DNA of 51,637 nucleotides from Circinella minor. Lineage: Eukaryota; Mucoromycota; Mucoromycetes; Mucorales; Lichtheimiaceae. Below are positions 23,039 through 35,782 of this stretch, in pieces. Made by a program: the position numbers and the translations under genes. Location of the stretch: contig JAEPRB010000266.1 of assembly GCA_016758965.1 (NCBI GenBank), forward strand, positions 1-51,637, read 5' to 3'. The notes below the pieces were generated by a model. It was not told the origin of the DNA. It did no database searches and saw only the letters and a list, made by a program, of their open reading frames with translations. Position 1 is the stretch's first letter. Each line of letters begins with the position of its first letter.

Positions 23039-24413
23039 GTATTACGATTAGGGGCAGAAGGCATGGATTGTCGACGTCGAAGGGTTGTACCACCTGAAGT
23101 AGGTGTCGTGTTCATAGTATGCGTAGTAGATGTACGTTGCTGAGAATGTTGTTGCTGTTGTTGTTGTTCTAAAGCTAAAAGTCGACGATCAAATCGTGCT
23201 GTAGCCATCTCGAGTTCTTCAAGTTTTCGTTCATTAGGATAATTATTATTATAACTAGAATAAAATGTGGATCGAATTCGTGTGTCTATTTGTTTATCAA
23301 CATTTTTAACTATCATCTGCCAGAGACGGTCCTGGCACATTTGAGGTGATGAACCGTTCCCACATTGCAAGGGGCAGTGTGTCTCATGAACGGATGGACC
23401 AATTCCTATTACTCCTGGTCGTATATTGTTACTAGGACTAGTAGAACGTATCTATAAAAAAAATTATAATAGAAATAGTAACTAAGTTATTTAGAATATA
23501 TCATATTATATAATATCTCGTGCATTTTTTTTTGTGGGATCTACCACAAGAGCCTCCCCCTCCCCTCTCCCTTCTCTTTCATATCACCCCCTCCCTTTCT
23601 TTTTGTATTATAATTTTTTTTTGTCTCTCTCTCTTTTTTTTTTTATCTTTAATATTACTATTACTCGTTATTCCCCTACCAAGGAAAAAAAACAAGTAAT
23701 TGAACGTAAAAGGAAAAAAAAAATCAAAAAAGGGTCAAGGAGTAAAGGAAAAAAAAAGATTTATAATAATACTAATTATAATATAAAAACTTACACTATG
23801 TTCACTTGAATTATTATTATTATAATTTGGTTCTGTAGCATGTTCTATCACGTGGACGATAGCTGGATCATCATAAAGGTTGCCGAGAATGGATGTTCTA
23901 TTGTTGTTAGGAGCTGGACTGGTCGATGAATCACTTTTTTTTTTATTATTTAGATTGAAATTATATATATATAGTAAAGAAGTGTATTGGTTTAAAATAA
24001 ATAAATAATTGATATATAAATTGTTAGTTAATTGAAAGGATGGTTGTATAGCGATCATTGTCTATTCAATGTTATTATAGTATATTTTATAATTACCTTT
24101 CATGTTTCTCGTTGGGTTGGATGTCAACGGTAGCATTACTAGTACTAGTAGGTTGTGGAACTTGATAAGACTAAAATAAATTATATATATCCATAAGAAG
24201 TTACTATACAAAGTAACAAAAAAATAATAATAACGAATTTATTGGGGAAAAAGAAAAACGAAAAAGAAAAAGGAGAAATAGAAGAAGAAAAAAAAATCAT
24301 TACCTCAGCTGAAGGTTCCATTTTCAACGGTGGTCGTTTTGCTAGTAAATAAGTAGAAGGATGGCAATAGTCGGCAGAATCTAACTAGAAGATATGAAAA
24401 AATAAAAAAAAAA

Positions 24414-24468
<55 letters not shown>

Positions 24469-24880
24469 ATAAGGGATTAAATAAAATATATAAAATATAT
24501 TTATAAGTTAGTGGAGGTGGGATTAAATAAAACAATGGGACTCCTTAAATGAGAATTGGGCTAACCTGGTGATGCTGTGTTAATTGTAAAAATAAAGCTG
24601 TTTGTTCTTCATTATTATTATTATTATTATTACTATTGCAACATTGATTACAACCATCATTCGACCACTGTAAAATAATAATTATATATATATATATATT
24701 GTTTCATCAGCATGCATATCATTTTTTTTTTTTTTTGTTTTTTTTGTTCCGTATTTTTTTTTTATTATTATTATTTTTTTTTCTTACCTCTCTTTCTACC
24801 ATTGTTTTTTTAGGAGGCAAAGAGACGACGACACGACGCCTTCGTTTCGGGAGGGGTGGTGAAGTTTGTTTCGAATTCAT
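22297..24880 (-). CDS. Unrecognised low-complexity coiled-coil protein
   Basis: Six exons (24880-24788, 24667-24566, 24384-24304, 24170-24097, 23933-23795, 23451-22297) join in frame to 547 residues. The N terminus has a basic patch, LPKRRRRVVVSLPPKK, that could be a nuclear signal, then Asn-rich segments and two short Cys groups (GCNQCCNS, and later HETHCPLQCGNG...MCQDRLW). The last exon holds poly-Gln, poly-Asn, a long Leu/Gln/Lys coiled coil (about ARRLIDLSSQNARLEAEKL onward), poly-Ser, poly-Glu, and a conserved-looking end: GYLVFNTNINGELIHCRVK. No family comes to mind. The balanced exon chain argues for a real gene. Nuclear localisation is inference from the basic patch only. Confidence 0.7.
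24418..24465. repeat. (GA)n microsatellite in an intron
   Basis: An uninterrupted GA tract of about 24 units lies between exons 2 and 3 of the coiled-coil gene. On the transcript strand it is a polypyrimidine CT tract upstream of the exon 3 acceptor. Confidence 0.9.
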
Positions 24881-27800
24881 GTCGATTATGTTCATTTATG
24901 AAAGACGCGATTGCAAAAAATAAAATAAAATAGCAATATAATATAATATATATATATACACACAAATATTTAAATTTCTATAATTATTATTATTATTATA
25001 GATTTCTCTAAATGAGTAATTTTGTTGTTTATATTTAAAGTATGTTGTGTGACACGATAAAAGGGAAGCAAAGCAAATAATCAATAATAAATAACAACAA
25101 GAAGAAAACAAAAAAAAAATAAAGAAGAGAAAAGAAAAGAGTCATTTTACCTTTTTCCTCTTTGTCTCTTTCTTTATTTTCTCGGTGGGCACATGTAATT
25201 GTATATTATAGTAGTATCTTTTTTAATAAGTTGCTACTTGGGGGACAATCGGACATCATCATCCCTTTTTTTTTTATGTTTTTGTTTCCCCCACTCCCTT
25301 TTTTTTTTTTTTGTTTGCTTCATTATTTCGACTTTAACGCATTTCAAATTACATCAACCCTTATTTTAACCCTTCGGACCTCTAATCTCGTTGTGTACCT
25401 ATGTTGTGTCCGATCAATCAAACTATGACTACAATAAAATAAAATAAAAAAAAATAGATATCTTTCAATTCACATTTATCATAACAACCGGGGGGGGGGA
25501 GGGTTAACTAAAAAAGAAGAGAAAGATGATATCTTGTTACGTAGGAACACTCATATATATATATATATATATATAGAAATAATGTTACCTAAGAAGATAA
25601 AATGTTTAATGTCATAATCATTTATTAAATAAGGTCATGAGATGTTTTTTTTTTTTTTGTTTTTCCTCTCAGTATTTTTTTTAATAATGCATAATGACAG
25701 GTGGTTTTTATTTTGTCTGATGAATAGCATTATCTTTTTTACAAAATGGATGTTATCATGTATATCATTTTATAATTCATTGTCTCTTTTATATATATAT
25801 ATAATATAAAGGCTTATCCACTTTTTCATTCCCTCATGATCTTTTTTCTTTTATTTTCTCACTCATATATTTCAATTTTAGTATTTTTGTAAGAGTTGCT
25901 ACAATAAGTAATGTGCCGCAAAAAAAAAAAAAAAAAAAGCAGCACAAATCTGTATCACTAAAAAACATGTGGGTTACCCGGTCCAAGCTGTCATTTTTTC
26001 TTCTTTAAGCAAGGATATTTTTTTTTTCTTTCTCAAACTTTTATATAACACTTTCTGTAAGAAAAAAAATGCATGGTGTTATAAGATTTATAACTGTGTT
26101 TATTATATTATGTTCTAACTGTAAAGTAATCCTGGACAAGATTTTATCCTTCTCCCCCCCCCAAAAAAAAAAAACGAAATTGCTAGATGAAATAATAAAA
26201 CCAGTGAATCGGTAAATGCTTAAAATCAACCTTTCCCCCCTCCCCTCCTTTGTAAGTAAAGATTATGTTTTTTTTTTAACAACTTGTAATGTTGGTTTGA
26301 AAAAAATGAATTCCGAGAATGCCGACGAAAAGAAATATCGGAGCGTAACGTGGAAATCCGTTGTGTGTGTGTGTGTGTTTTTTTTTTTTTTGACCCCGAG
26401 TTTTTGATACGGTAACGTTTAATGCAAATGTACTGTAAATATGTAAACTCATTTTTTTTTTATAACCCAGTTATATAGTTATATATAACAACAACATGGG
26501 CGCATCATTTTGTTAAAACTAAATTGGAATCTTTTGTTTATATGAAGTGTTTTGCCAACAAAAAAAAGTGTGCTTTTAGTTTTTTAAAGTTTTTAAAAAA
26601 AAATTTCTTGGATGAGAAAAAGAAATGCGCCAAACGCGTGTCGATCTTAGTGTAACAACATGAACGTATCAGGTTTATTTTAACACACAACTCTTATTGA
26701 TTTTAGATTTAACCTGATGTCATAATCAAAAATCTTTGGATTTTTTTTGTATAATAAGGTGTTTTAACTACGTACGTACGTAGCAAGTAATTTTTTTTTT
26801 TTATATTCTTTTTGAGTGAATTACAGATGAATAACCTGGTTATATGAATAAATGATTTATTAGAACAATAATAATTAATTAAAAAGCTTTATAAATTGCA
26901 AACTTTTATTTTGTAATTTTATTAAATACAAAAAAAAAAAAAAAAACATATGATGAGATGATGATATCGTACTATATAATACACAATGGTTCACTATCGT
27001 TCTTTCTTTTTTTTTTTTTTTTTTTTTTTTTTTGCTCTTTCGCACACAACACAGAACTATATAGTGTCATTTTAATAGCGTTAGTAATGAAGTAAGTATG
27101 TTTAACCTTGTTAAAGTGGTATGAACACATAACAACAGAAGAGCTGAGTACAGATATAGAATAAAGAGAGTCCGCTTATTAATTACAAAAATTGAATTGA
27201 AGTACAATATTATTTAGAATCTAATAGAATACAATAGTTAATTTTCTATTTATTAACAGCTCTAAATAATACCCCACGGATTATTATAGAAAAAAAAAAA
27301 AAGGGAGGGAAAAACTTTTTTACATGACATCAGTAAAAAAAAAAAAAAAAAAAAAAAAACGTGGCAAAAAAGAAAAGCGGATCTTTTTTTTTTTTCAATT
27401 CCGAGGGTTATTAGAAAAAAAAAAAACCAACGAAAGAAACCAAATACAGTAATAATTGGGCCAATAATTGAGAGATTAATATTGAACACAAGGGAGTTAA
27501 GTAAATGACACATATGTTACGTTCTAGACCATAAATTATTATTTAGTACAGCAATAATATCATAAAAGTTTAAAGGGATTTAAATAGCATGTGCATGTAT
27601 CTGTATACCAATAATAAGTACGTAAATGCAATTAGTTGAAAATATGAGTCGCGTCAAGGAAAGGGGGGGTGGGATAAGGGGCGTTACAACAACATGGTAA
27701 TAATATTACTTAACCATAAAAAAACTCTCTCTTGGTATATATTATAATATATGAATAGGAATGTGGATTTCAGTAGTAATGATATTTTTTTTCTCACATA

Positions 27801-30008
27801 CTCATCTTGCTTTTACGTTTAATCATTATTATGCGTATATCATTCATTAACATAATATGAGTATTATGTGCTGTGACGAATGCATTCGAATGATATTTTA
27901 TAGATACATAAAAATTGCCAATCATAGAATCAAGTCTAATACTATTGGTGATTAGCTTTCGCTAAAAGAAATAAGAAAAAAATCTCAACTGTATTCAGGA
28001 GTAGAGAAGGGTGTAGTAAACAAAAATTCAAATATCTTTATGTATACTGTAACAATAAAACTTGTAGTAATATAGAGTGGGAGTTTAAATATTGATATGA
28101 AGGTAATGTAAATAGTAATGATCCACCAAGTTTAGAATGTTTAATCAAGTACTTAGAGACCTGTTATAACTCCCCGCCTGGTTGTAATATCATAGAACCC
28201 TATGAATGTTTTTCATAATATCATAGAAATATCATTTACATTTTTTTCTTGTTTAAACATATACACAAAATGCTTAAATGAGCAACTACAGTAATAATAC
28301 GTATAATAAAATAAAATTTTCCTTAAATTCTGGTTTAGAGGTTTTTAAAGAGATAGGTTAGATAAAAATAAATAAATAAGCATACTGTTTTTCTATTTTT
28401 ATAATAATATATGTGGCAGTTACCCTTCTTCTTGCTAAATAAAGGATTGTTATAGAAGGGAGATTACGGGTTGCTCAAAATGTACATTGCTATTTATTTT
28501 TTTTAACAAAGATTCTGTTGTGTTCATACAAAAAAAAAAAGGTAATCTATTTGTAACAAATTGCATAATGAAACCATATAAAAGTAGATATTCTCAAATA
28601 ATACACAGTTGTGTACGTATATCCAAAAGAAGCAACAACCAGATATATATGATAGATATTTTTTTTTATGGGCGATCCTTTTTCTAATGATAGGCATATA
28701 ACGTAATTAAAATAAAAGACGCCTGAATCCCATATTGTTGGATAAGAGTAATTAATTTGATCCCATTGAAAAAAAAAAGGAAGATCGAAGTTTATCACCA
28801 AAAAGAAATACAGTAAACAAAATTATTATTAGAGTGATCATCTTATTGCATCAATTATTACCAATTATAGATTATTATAATTTTACTATATAGAATTCTG
28901 AAAGTCAATGCTAACTTTAATTTATTACGTATATAATTATAAATATAATAAGGGGCCATGGTTATATCTATAAGCTAATTCCATGACTACTTGTTAAGTA
29001 GAAATTTTTATGTACACTACGTACTATCTTTACTAAGATTATTGAATGTATTTTCTATCTGTTATATCCAAGAATGACAGCATCATTTTATGATACAATA
29101 CAACCTTATAATAATGGTCTTTTTGTATAATAAGCTGTATAATATACGTATAAAGCTTACTACCATAACTATCATCCAAATGTAGAAAAATTGATTGATT
29201 ACATAGTGCATTATTATTAGTGAATCTCACTTTTTTTTCTTTTACTCCTGAACATAAAATCTTTGGAGGATAATATGTAGTTCTTAAAATAACCTAGTAT
29301 GCACGCAGTAGATCTACAAGGTAATAAATAAAAACACACCAAAAACCATGTTTTTTTTTTTTTTTGGCTTTTTTATATATAATATCTACACTTGTTCGTC
29401 GATAAGGTTTTTTTTTTAAAAGATACACTATGAAATGAACAATATTATTGAGTATATAAAAAATAACTAATTCTATTACAGTTGCGTCATTGACAAAATA
29501 TTGTAAAAGTAATACGTAAGTCTACTTATTTAAGTTCATTTATTTATATAGAGGTCTAATTTTCAACACTTTATTTCACGCAGACAACGTCAGCATCAAA
29601 AAAAAAAAAAAAATTCATGAATAATAAAAGTTGTGTATTATGGTACGTAAATACAATCCTTAAATTTTTTGAATTCCTAATTAAAGCCTTACTTTAGTTG
29701 ATTAAATGAGTTTGACGTACGTATTAAAAAATTTAATCCATCAATAATGGGTTAGCATGAATGATACAAAAATATTTTGAAGATTCGTTAAGACTTTTAT
29801 AGATTTTTATAATATATAGAATAGTTTTTATATTATTCTCAAAGATTTTTTATTTTTTAGAAAAGTACTAGCCGTAGTATATATTATAGGGTATATTTTA
29901 CCTATAACCTTCAAAATTCGAGAGATGTTTCAATTTTCTTACTCTCATCTCTCTGCTAAAATCAAGCTTTACTGATCAACTTTAGCAACCTTCAGCTTTT
30001 GACACAAC

Positions 30009-30050
<42 letters not shown>

Positions 30051-30098
30051 TTAATCCATAATCAATGTTTTAAATATACGTACATAAAAATATATAGT
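24881..30098. other. Gene-poor AT-rich region
   Basis: Over 5 kb without a gene I can support. It contains numerous A/T homopolymers (for example 27008-27033, 27336-27359), (TA)n at 25555-25574, G-runs at 25491-25499 and 27664-27670, and a TACGTACGTACGTA palindrome near 26771-26784. Frames on either strand are Phe/Leu/Tyr/Lys-rich with no joinable exons. The first few hundred bases should hold the promoter of the coiled-coil gene. Confidence 0.5.
30009..30050. repeat. Abutting T-tract and A-tract
   Basis: Seventeen T residues are followed directly by about 25 A residues. On either strand this forms a perfect hairpin-capable palindrome. It could be paired poly-A tails of two opposed retro-insertions or just replication slippage. 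Confidence 0.8.
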
Positions 30099-30206
30099 AT
30101 GGATTATAAAGATCAAGTATTTAGTTTACATGTCTCTGAAGATTTTAAAGTTGGAGTCAAATTTTGGTGGCTATGGGGCGAAATTTACTACACATTGTGT
30201 AGATAA
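30099..30206 (+). CDS. Possible short ORF or decayed exon
   Basis: A 35-codon frame (MDYKDQVFSLHVSEDFKVG, then a Trp-rich WWLWGE segment) stands out from the AT-biased surroundings by its balanced residue content. It has no visible partner exon and ends just before the purine-rich repeat block. It is most likely a leftover exon. Confidence 0.2.
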   Translation: MDYKDQVFSLHVSEDFKVGVKFWWLWGEIYYTLCR

Positions 30207-30490
30207 AAATGAGTGTATAACAAGGATAGAAAATATGTATAGAAATAGGGAGTAATAGCAAAAAGAGAAATTATGTATAGAAAGAAGTATACTAACAAAG
30301 AGAGAAGATAAATGTATTCATAGAAGGAAAGAGTGATCGCAAAGATAGAAATATGTATAGAAGGAAGAGTGCTAAAAAAAAAAAGAGAGAGAAAATAAAT
30401 GTATAGAAGAAGAGATTGGTGGTACGTAGTAAAGAGAACAAATATGTACAGAAAAAAAGAAAAGGTAGCAATAAATAAGAATATTATATA
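30207..30490. repeat. Diverged purine-rich minisatellite
   Basis: About six imperfect copies of a 37-50 base unit follow each other. The shared core is roughly AAAGAGAGAAATATGTATAG followed by AAGGAAGAGTA. Copies differ by small indels. The plus strand is almost all purine apart from the TATGTATAG core. Confidence 0.6.
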
Positions 30491-30761
30491 TGCGTACGTA
30501 AAAAAGAGTTGATAATAGTAATTAATTTCGGTTAGATTTCTTTCGCTTTCTTGTCTCGTTGTATGTGAAATTTAGTGATGATGGGAGCATGATGGTGTTT
30601 TTTCTCCTGTTTTGTTGTTGACATCTTAGTCCACCTTCAGTTTGTTTGTTCATTTGATATTTTTTCAGCACCTTCATAGTTTCGAAAACGACACCCTACA
30701 ATTATACGAAATCATAATAAAAATTAATACACAATCTTCCAAATATTCACTACGCACTCGA

Positions 30762-33618
30762 TCAACGATTTCGATACTTGCCTTTGCCTGTAAAACGAGT
30801 TTTAACAAAGGAATTATCTGTGCTGGCTATCAATTTTGCATCTGCTAGTATTTCATATTCGATAGACTCCATGATACGGCAGGTGTAGCCACGGGGACAG
30901 TCAATGAATGAGATCTTCATCCTGTACGATCTAAGATAACACGATGGAATCAATATACAAAATCCAGACCCAGGTCAAGATCTAAATAACATAATTTTAC
31001 TCAATGACACTTACAGGTTTGATGAAAACGAATCAATCGAAGTTTTTTTTTTATCACATCTTCATCGAAATCCACGAGGATAACAACACCATGTTCAAGA
31101 ATGTCTTTCATTGACTTTGGGCAAGAGTTCGGTGCCAACGAATTCTTTTTTCGTTGGAACCACAACATCACTTTTACCCACTTCAGAGCACCCAAACTCG
31201 ACACCATTTTTTATTAACAGTAAATCAGGCCGACTACTTTTCTTCTTTTCTGTGATCTCACTGATGCCTGTTACTTTTCTTCGTTTTGATTAACACGCAA
31301 AGCTTTCACATTACACGTTTTGTCTCTAATAGAGCATGTGCTAATCTCCCAATGGATTCCCCAAATTTACCGAAACAGCCAGAGTCTCGAGTGTTGATGA
31401 CTCTAAATCTAGCTTTTACCAATTCTAGAGATTTATTTGGTGAGTCCGTTAGGACAAAGGAGTTCTCCAAATCGGCTCTCTAAATTTATCGAACTGAATT
31501 TTTGGCGAGTCCGTAGTTGAGACATGCTCTAATGATCAGACATCCCATTAGCATATTACTTTAAAGACAACTCTATACGTATGGAATAATACCAAAATTA
31601 TTGTACCTTGTTGTATTGCCCTGAAGGTTATCAGAACATCTGTCAAAGTAGCACCAAAACTTTGACACCAGGTCAAGCTCACTTACATCCTTTTCCCATT
31701 ACTGCAATCATATCATTTGCATAGTAACCCAATAGTTGAAATAATCCAGAATTCTTTATACGTACTGAGTACGAGGGGTCGAACAGACAAATCTCATGGG
31801 CTTTTTTTTTATGATAGCATCTAGCATCAACGCATTCAACTTTCGATCATCCATTTCATCTTGGTTATTTTGATATATAAGGGCACCTGCTTCTTGAAAA
31901 CGATCGAGAATTTTTTTTTTTTGTACATCTTGGTTCATAGACGGTAATGGTTTATTTAGTCTTTATTAATTTTTTCTTGTAACTCTTCTGATGTAAATAC
32001 ATCATTCCAGCATGGATCATCTAATAAAGCAAATGATATAAGAGTGTGCGGAGCTAAAGACAAGCAATTTGAAGTGATTATACGTATGCATAATTGAAAT
32101 CAGATTTAATAAAGCTACTTACTGTTCGTGCGTTCGTTGTTGGCTACATTCCAGCACGATATCATCTAGGTATCTTCCCGCTCGACAACACCCATTTTTT
32201 ATTGGGGTTAGGTAATGTTGATTTGGATACAAAAAAGTGTTTTGATACTAGGATCAAGTGAACGAGAGTTTGCTTCGCTTGGTGTCTATAAGTATTCGTC
32301 ATTTTTCGCATCCGTGATGAGATGGGATTTATCAAGCTCGAGGGACGGAGTTCCCGAGGGTTTTTATAACGTCTTATTATGACTAACAAGAGTGGGGGGG
32401 GATAGGCATTAGCTGTTGTTTATTTATTTTATTTTATTTTTTTTGAAAATAAAATATCAAGATACTTACTGGCGATGATGATGATGATAATGGACTGGAA
32501 TCTGAGAACAAAGTACGTAGAGTGTGATTTGTTCGTTCTTTCTTTTGTACTGGATGGTAATAGTAATAATGAAGATTCGGATGATGATGAATCTGAAGGG
32601 GATAATGCATATATGGTTATTATCGCTATCGGTGGGAGAAGTATAGTTCATAGTTCAACATTAAAGATAGGGACAGTGTCTTTTACTTAAATATTAGTAT
32701 TTCAATAATAATAAGAAGAAAAGTAAAAGGTATATAAGAACACGAAAAAGTGAAGTGTAACCAACCATACAGCAGAAAAGAAACTATCAAAGAGTCCAGT
32801 GGATACGCTTGTTGTCTTCTTACGCAATAGTTCCTTTGAAAAAACAGGTTGTCTTGCTAGTTTAACCTGGTCATTCAAAACAGGGTATAAGCTCAGTTCA
32901 ACTCGTAGGCATACACAAAAACTTAACCAAATAATTCTTTCCAATTAGCTCCACTTTTGATCTAGTACGTTTAAATTTATTTTGGTACGTATGTTGTATG
33001 ATTATATAATGGCAAATATATTTCAAAAACGTACGTACTTACAACGCGTTTCCTGTTTTTGTCTGGAAATAAATTTATAATGACGTAAAGATCACCTTTG
33101 CTATAAATGAAGAGAAAAGATGCTAAAATGTATTCAAAGAACTTGAAAAACGTTTTTAAAAAGTTATCTAATAGTGATTGAGTACATATAAATATTTATA
33201 GAGTGAAATTTATTTTTCTCAGCATGCAAATATTATGACTATAATAAATCCCATTGTATTTTGGTACAGGCCAAATATACTTTGTATAGAAGCGCAATGT
33301 CAGCGAGAATAGAAAAAAGATACATTTCTGGTTATAGCAACTTGTCTGTCAGTTTCGGTTTTGTAGTAATCTAATTCTGAACTAGTAGTGTTTTTGATTT
33401 TATACAGGTGTTAACTTTTATAATAATTATTGTCAAAATACATTTTTTAATAATATATCAAAAAGAAAAAGAAAGTAAGAGTGAGAGAACAATATTCAAA
33501 CGATCCCTTCATTTAATTAATTAACTCACCTTGTGATTTGTTGATCATGACATTCATTATTGTTCATTTCAAAGGTACAGCCATTTTTTGCAAGTATAGT
33601 AATTTTTGATACTTCCAT
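30762..33618 (-). pseudogene. Broken multi-exon gene of a Mucorales-type family
   Basis: Reading right to left, several good exons can be seen. The first starts at 33618 (MEVSKITILAKNGCTFEM) and ends in a GTGAGT donor at 33530. A 20-base exon follows at 33062-33043, then one from 32901 (ELSLYPVLNDQVKLARQPVF). Later come ISCWNVANNERTN, TPHTLISFALLDDPCWNDVF ending at a stop near 31956, and QDVQKKKILDRFQEAGALIY. The last pieces are SGLFQLLGYYANDMIAVMGK, NGVEFGCSEVGKSDVVVPTK and MKISFIDCPRGYTCRIMESI. Neighbouring pieces lie in frames that splicing cannot join at three places at least (near 31950, 31760 and 31120), so this is a decayed copy. The blocks resemble a multicopy family of unknown function that I recall from Mucorales; that link is from memory. 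A MITE sits inside. Confidence 0.5.
31331..31530. mobile_element. 200-bp MITE with AAT target duplication
   Basis: The element begins AGAGCATGTGCTAATC and ends with CATGCTCT; the two ends are inverted copies over 9 bases (AGAGCATGT against ACATGCTCT) and imperfect copies beyond. The flanks are AAT on both sides (31328-31330, 31531-31533). Inside, GTGAGTCCGTTAG and GCGAGTCCGTAG are subterminal direct repeats about 65 bases apart. There is no coding capacity. The three-base AAT duplication and the length fit a PIF/Harbinger-like or related DNA-transposon derivative; the superfamily is not settled. It lies in what was an intron of the broken gene. Confidence 0.6.
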
Positions 33619-35782
33619 TATTTGTCATACATCAAAACTATTGTTTCTTGTATCTGGGAACAAACTTCTTTATACAATGAATGTTCAAACATGTCATTTG
33701 ACAAGTTGATTATGTTACTTTGACTGATCAATGATGAACTTTTTGACTTGTGATTGTTTTAAAGTTTTATTTATTGTGAGAGTAGAGAGAAAGGAAATAA
33801 TCCCTGACTGTGCACTATCACCTTTTTTTTTATATATGTATATATATATCTACGTAGCTTCGGACTTTACTATACTTATTTGCATAAAACAGATAAAGAA
33901 AGACCTTCATATTTTAAAGCCAAGTTCCAAATAAGACAAGCGTTTTCTGGCTGATACGTACGTACCTGATTTTTTGTCAGTTATCATTAATAATAAAGAA
34001 ATTTAAGAAATATATAATATGTTTCTTATGAATTATATTGCAAGGACAAAGAAAATTTTTATTATGTTTTCTCACTTAAATACGTGCATTATTTTACATT
34101 GGTATCAAAATAAATTGTTGAAAAAAAAAACCTAATTTAGCCGATGTTCAGAATAATACTGTGTACGTATGTAAAAGACCAATAATGGTATATTATTCGT
34201 GTTAACATTCTTTTTATGTACGTAACAATAAATATTGGCTAACAGTTTAGTTGATTAATGACTAGATTCATACTGATTAGATATATTTAATATAATAATA
34301 ATATAAAGTTTTAATATGTTGCAATTTGCATTTTGCATATTAAAACAAAGAGGTGATTTTATTTGTAAATATTTATTATTAATTTATACTTTATTCTAAC
34401 AAAGAAAATCAACACATAACTTCTTATTTGATGAATACGTAATAATGTTTTTTTTTTCAACAAAGAAAAAAGTATGTCGTGAAAAAATAACAAAGAATAT
34501 CATTTCCTGTTTACAGTACTGAAATCTTTTTCTTTTTTGGTTTTGTTCAAACATGGTGAACGTCTCAACAGTGATACAGTTCAACTTTATTCTTTTTTTA
34601 GTATTTTTCCTGTGTTTCGTTTTCACATAGGTATATAATACCTTTTGTTTGCTGTTTTATTTTATTTTTTTGCATATCTATTTATTCAATAAAATCAATA
34701 CAACATTTTGTATATAAAAGCATGGAATTCATTTTTGACATATTAACACAAGGGGGATATGCTATACTTCAACCTCAACGCAGTATAACATCAAATGACA
34801 TCCAAACAACAAGTAAATACAAACGACCTTCCTCGGCTATTATATCAAGATTTCAAACATTTCTGTATATCAGTGTATTACTTGGTGTTTTGATTATTAA
34901 TGACAAGAGCCCTATAAAAAGAGCGTTATCAGGGCAGAAGCAACTCAGTTTTCAGCGTCTATCTGAATCTTTTACGCTTGACTATAAGAAAAAATTTTTG
35001 CTTCTTTTGTAATATATCAACATTTATTCTTATTAGAATTAATTTGTAGTTTATGTAAAGTACAAAGAACAAAAAAAAAAATACACACACACACATGTAT
35101 TAGTATTAGTAGAGTGTGATAGAATTGTTCTAGATGTAGAATAAAATGTTAAAATTATTTTTACGTATTATCAAAAGTTTAAATGTGATATGTTTAATTT
35201 TGTGCAAGAGTAGTAACTGTATCTATGGTAAAAGTAGCTTCTATAGTAGATTAATAGATAGATATATAATACAATATTTTTTTTTTTATTAATAAAAAAC
35301 ATTAAGTTCTTTTCTTAATGGTATCAAAGCGAAGAAGAAGAAAAAATTACAAAAGAATGATGTGCATAAAAATGCAATAGATATATTATCTAAGGCTACA
35401 CGTACACATAAGCATTATATAAATGATTATTTACATATATACAAATAATCAACTCTATCTTCAAAAGTACAAGATTATATAAATAAACTTGCATACATAT
35501 AATATGAAAATAACATTTGGTTTTTTCTATGATTATAATTTTTGATCTAAGGAAACTTAATTAAGAAACAATTTTGTGTACCATTTTTTGTTTGAAAAGA
35601 TTACAAGCCTAAAAAAAAAAAAATTGGCGGGGATCGACAAAAAGAGAAGAGGAGGGCGGGGTTAACATATGGTTACCTCTTCCATAAGGTTTTCTGGTAC
35701 CTTTTTTTTGTTTCCCACCCAACCAACCAACGCAAAAAAAAAAAAAAAAAAAGGGTTCGACGAATTTGTTTGCTGTAGAAAT
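33619..35782. other. Gene-poor region upstream of FHIP
   Basis: AT-rich DNA with scattered TACGTA palindromes (for example 33956-33964, 34163-34169). A 96-codon plus-strand frame at 34722-35012 preceded by TATATAAAAG has one hydrophobic segment (FLYISVLLGVLII) and could be a small membrane protein, but I rate it near 0.2. The last 150 bases before 35783 are the likely FHIP promoter and leader. Confidence 0.45.
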
